Origin: Desulfurococcales archaeon
Lineage (GTDB): Archaea > Thermoproteota > Thermoprotei_A > Sulfolobales > WAQK01
Assembly (NCBI GenBank): GCA_027016915.1
Contig: JALURJ010000096.1
Location: 1-5,414 of the forward strand
DNA: 5,414 nt
Direction of reading: 5' to 3'
A program made the position numbers and the translations under genes. Under the pieces are notes generated by a model that saw only the letters and a program-made list of their open reading frames with translations, was not told the DNA's origin and did not search any database. This document shows positions 4,498 through 5,414 of the stretch, one piece after another (the stretch's first letter is position 1; each line of letters begins with the position of its first letter).

Positions 4498-4503
4498 TAT
4501 TTC
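4493..4503 (-). promoter_or_regulatory. TATA box of the vapBC operon
   Basis: GAAATATATTA on the minus strand is centred near 4498. Initiation 26-27 bases downstream would begin near 4471, giving the short leader GGGGTGTCG directly before the GTG at 4462. The box overlaps one arm of the inverted repeat, so operator binding would exclude the transcription factors. Confidence 0.55.
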
Positions 4504-4510
4504 TTTCCAC

Positions 4511-5414
4511 CTACACTGTAGTGGCACAGCGGAGTGGCAGGCAGGACATCGCCAATAGTTTCACTGTATACCTTAACTCCTTGAATCCTAGCCTGGAGTA
4601 GAAGCCCTCGACACCGCCAACGGAGTGGAGGTATGTCGTGGCGGCGCCACGGGATCGGAGCCACCTGTACCCTTGGGTCAGCAATGCCTTAGCTAACCCG
4701 CGGCCCCTATGGGCGTGCGCTACAGCCAGCATCGAAACATACCCAGCTATCCCTCCAGCCAAGTTTGTGTGAAGGTATATCTCTATGAAGCCTGCAGGCT
4801 CACCCGTGGGATCTTCAGCTAGCAACACCGCCACCTTGTAGCGCTGGTATAGGTCCCTGTAGTACGGCTCCAGATCTTCGGCCTCCACCCTCTCCCAACC
4901 GTGATCTCGAAACGCGTCATTTCTCACCCGCACCAGCGCCTCTAAGTCTCGCCTTTTCAGGTGGGGTGAGATCTCCCTTAAGACGTAGCCTGGAGGCGCC
5001 TCTCCCCGCGGTTCGCTGGCAAGTACCATTAAGGCTCCACTCCTCGTCTCTATGTAGCTGCTGAGCATCCTCTTTAGAAGCAGGTGTCTGTGGCCATACT
5101 GGTACCCGGCATGTATCCCTAGAGCTCCTCGACACCCCTTGGAGAGCAGCCATTCCAGGGCGTGGCAGGTGAGGGCTTCAGCCACCCTTAAACCTAGTCC
5201 GGCCGGGATCCTTGGGTCTAGCACCGGAACTATCAGGCAGGACTCCGAGAGGTACGCCCAGGCAAACCCTAGGGTCTCACCGTTGTCGCTCACAGCTGCT
5301 AGGAAGAGCCTGTCATCAAACTCGCCGTGGAACCACAGGTCAACCATCTCCGCATCCCAGGGTTCGCAGTACTCGGCCAGCCCTGCCGCCAGGTGTTCTG
5401 CCTTTATAATCTCG
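4511..5414 (-). CDS. GNAT-family N-acetyltransferase with two GNAT-like halves, 5' end outside the window
   Basis: This protein is predicted to transfer an acyl group from acyl-CoA to an amine. An ATG at 5347 would give 278 residues, but the same frame continues without a stop to the window edge (22 more codons, no other start codon), and that ATG has no spaced Shine-Dalgarno. I therefore treat the gene as partial, with its start beyond 5414. Counting from that ATG, residues 120-262 form a good GNAT domain. Motif A is S205-M-L-A-V with R214-G-R-G217-L-A219, the acetyl-CoA pyrophosphate loop, and G248-F-Y-S-R-L-G-F matches motif B. Residues 1-115 look like a second, degenerate GNAT half: a G-L-G-L-R-V-A loop at about 50-56 lies before a helix, without the full R/Q-x-x-G-x-G/A. 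Tandem GNAT proteins of this kind include mycothiol synthase-like and Eis-like enzymes, but the substrate here is unknown. It ends 48 bp upstream of vapB on the same strand. Confidence 0.8.
   Translation of the reverse strand, partial: EIIKAEHLAAGLAEYCEPWDAEMVDLWFHGEFDDRLFLAAVSDNGETLGFAWAYLSESCLIVPVLDPRIPAGLGLRVAEALTCHALEWLLSKGCRGALGIHAGYQYGHRHLLLKRMLSSYIETRSGALMVLASEPRGEAPPGYVLREISPHLKRRDLEALVRVRNDAFRDHGWERVEAEDLEPYYRDLYQRYKVAVLLAEDPTGEPAGFIEIYLHTNLAGGIAGYVSMLAVAHAHRGRGLAKALLTQGYRWLRSRGAATTYLHSVGGVEGFYSRLGFKELRYTVKLLAMSCLPLRCATTV

Noticed and set aside
4463..4510. N-terminal 16-residue extension of the antitoxin from the GTG at 4510
   Set aside because: It would be encoded across the TATA box and the inverted repeat, and it precedes the natural beginning of the ribbon-helix-helix domain.
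5403..5410. TATA-like TTTATAAT on the plus strand at the right edge
   Set aside because: The bases are in frame with the minus-strand acetyltransferase (I-I-K codons) and no plus-strand gene is visible to use it.

Overview
The window looks like the chromosome of a thermophilic archaeon, most likely a member of the Thermoproteota (Crenarchaeota; a Desulfurococcales-type genome would fit). The evidence is indirect: tight packing with overlapping convergent genes, frequent GTG and TTG starts, short leaders with purine-rich Shine-Dalgarno motifs, T-tract terminators, heavy use of AGG/AGA (Arg) and ATA (Ile) codons, and archaeal-type protein families. There is no rRNA, tRNA, CRISPR array or insertion sequence that I can recognise. 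No stretch longer than about 130 bases lacks a gene.

Layout. Bases 1-120 are an extremely AT-rich spacer with short inverted and direct repeats. Next come two minus-strand genes: a small ferritin-like protein of the encapsulated-ferritin (EncFtn) type (133-417) and, 50 bp upstream of it, a DtxR/MntR-family metal-dependent repressor (468-911). Together they look like an iron-homeostasis module, and a candidate operator (430-453) lies in the gap. A 120-bp divergent promoter region follows, holding a perfect 12-bp palindrome. The plus strand then carries a half-size EamA membrane transporter (1032-1451) and a core-type methionine synthase (about 1496-2491), probably one operon. A small minus-strand gene of unknown function (2488-2754) meets the methionine synthase tail to tail; the two stop codons share one CTAG.

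Further on, a plus-strand D-2-hydroxyacid dehydrogenase (2816-3814) overlaps the 3' end of a minus-strand VapC PIN-domain toxin (3804-4232). The toxin is translationally coupled to its ribbon-helix-helix VapB antitoxin (4214-4462). The vapBC promoter carries a strong inverted repeat that looks like an autoregulatory operator, and sampled stretches of the module are clearly less GC-rich than the flanking genes. The right end is a minus-strand two-domain GNAT acetyltransferase whose reading frame stays open to the window edge, so its start is outside.

Most genes are recognisable housekeeping or accessory families. I do not see a clearly new multi-gene system. The most interesting points are the DtxR-EncFtn pair with its putative operator, the AT-rich repeat-bearing left edge, the vapBC operator architecture, and the unknown 88-residue protein.
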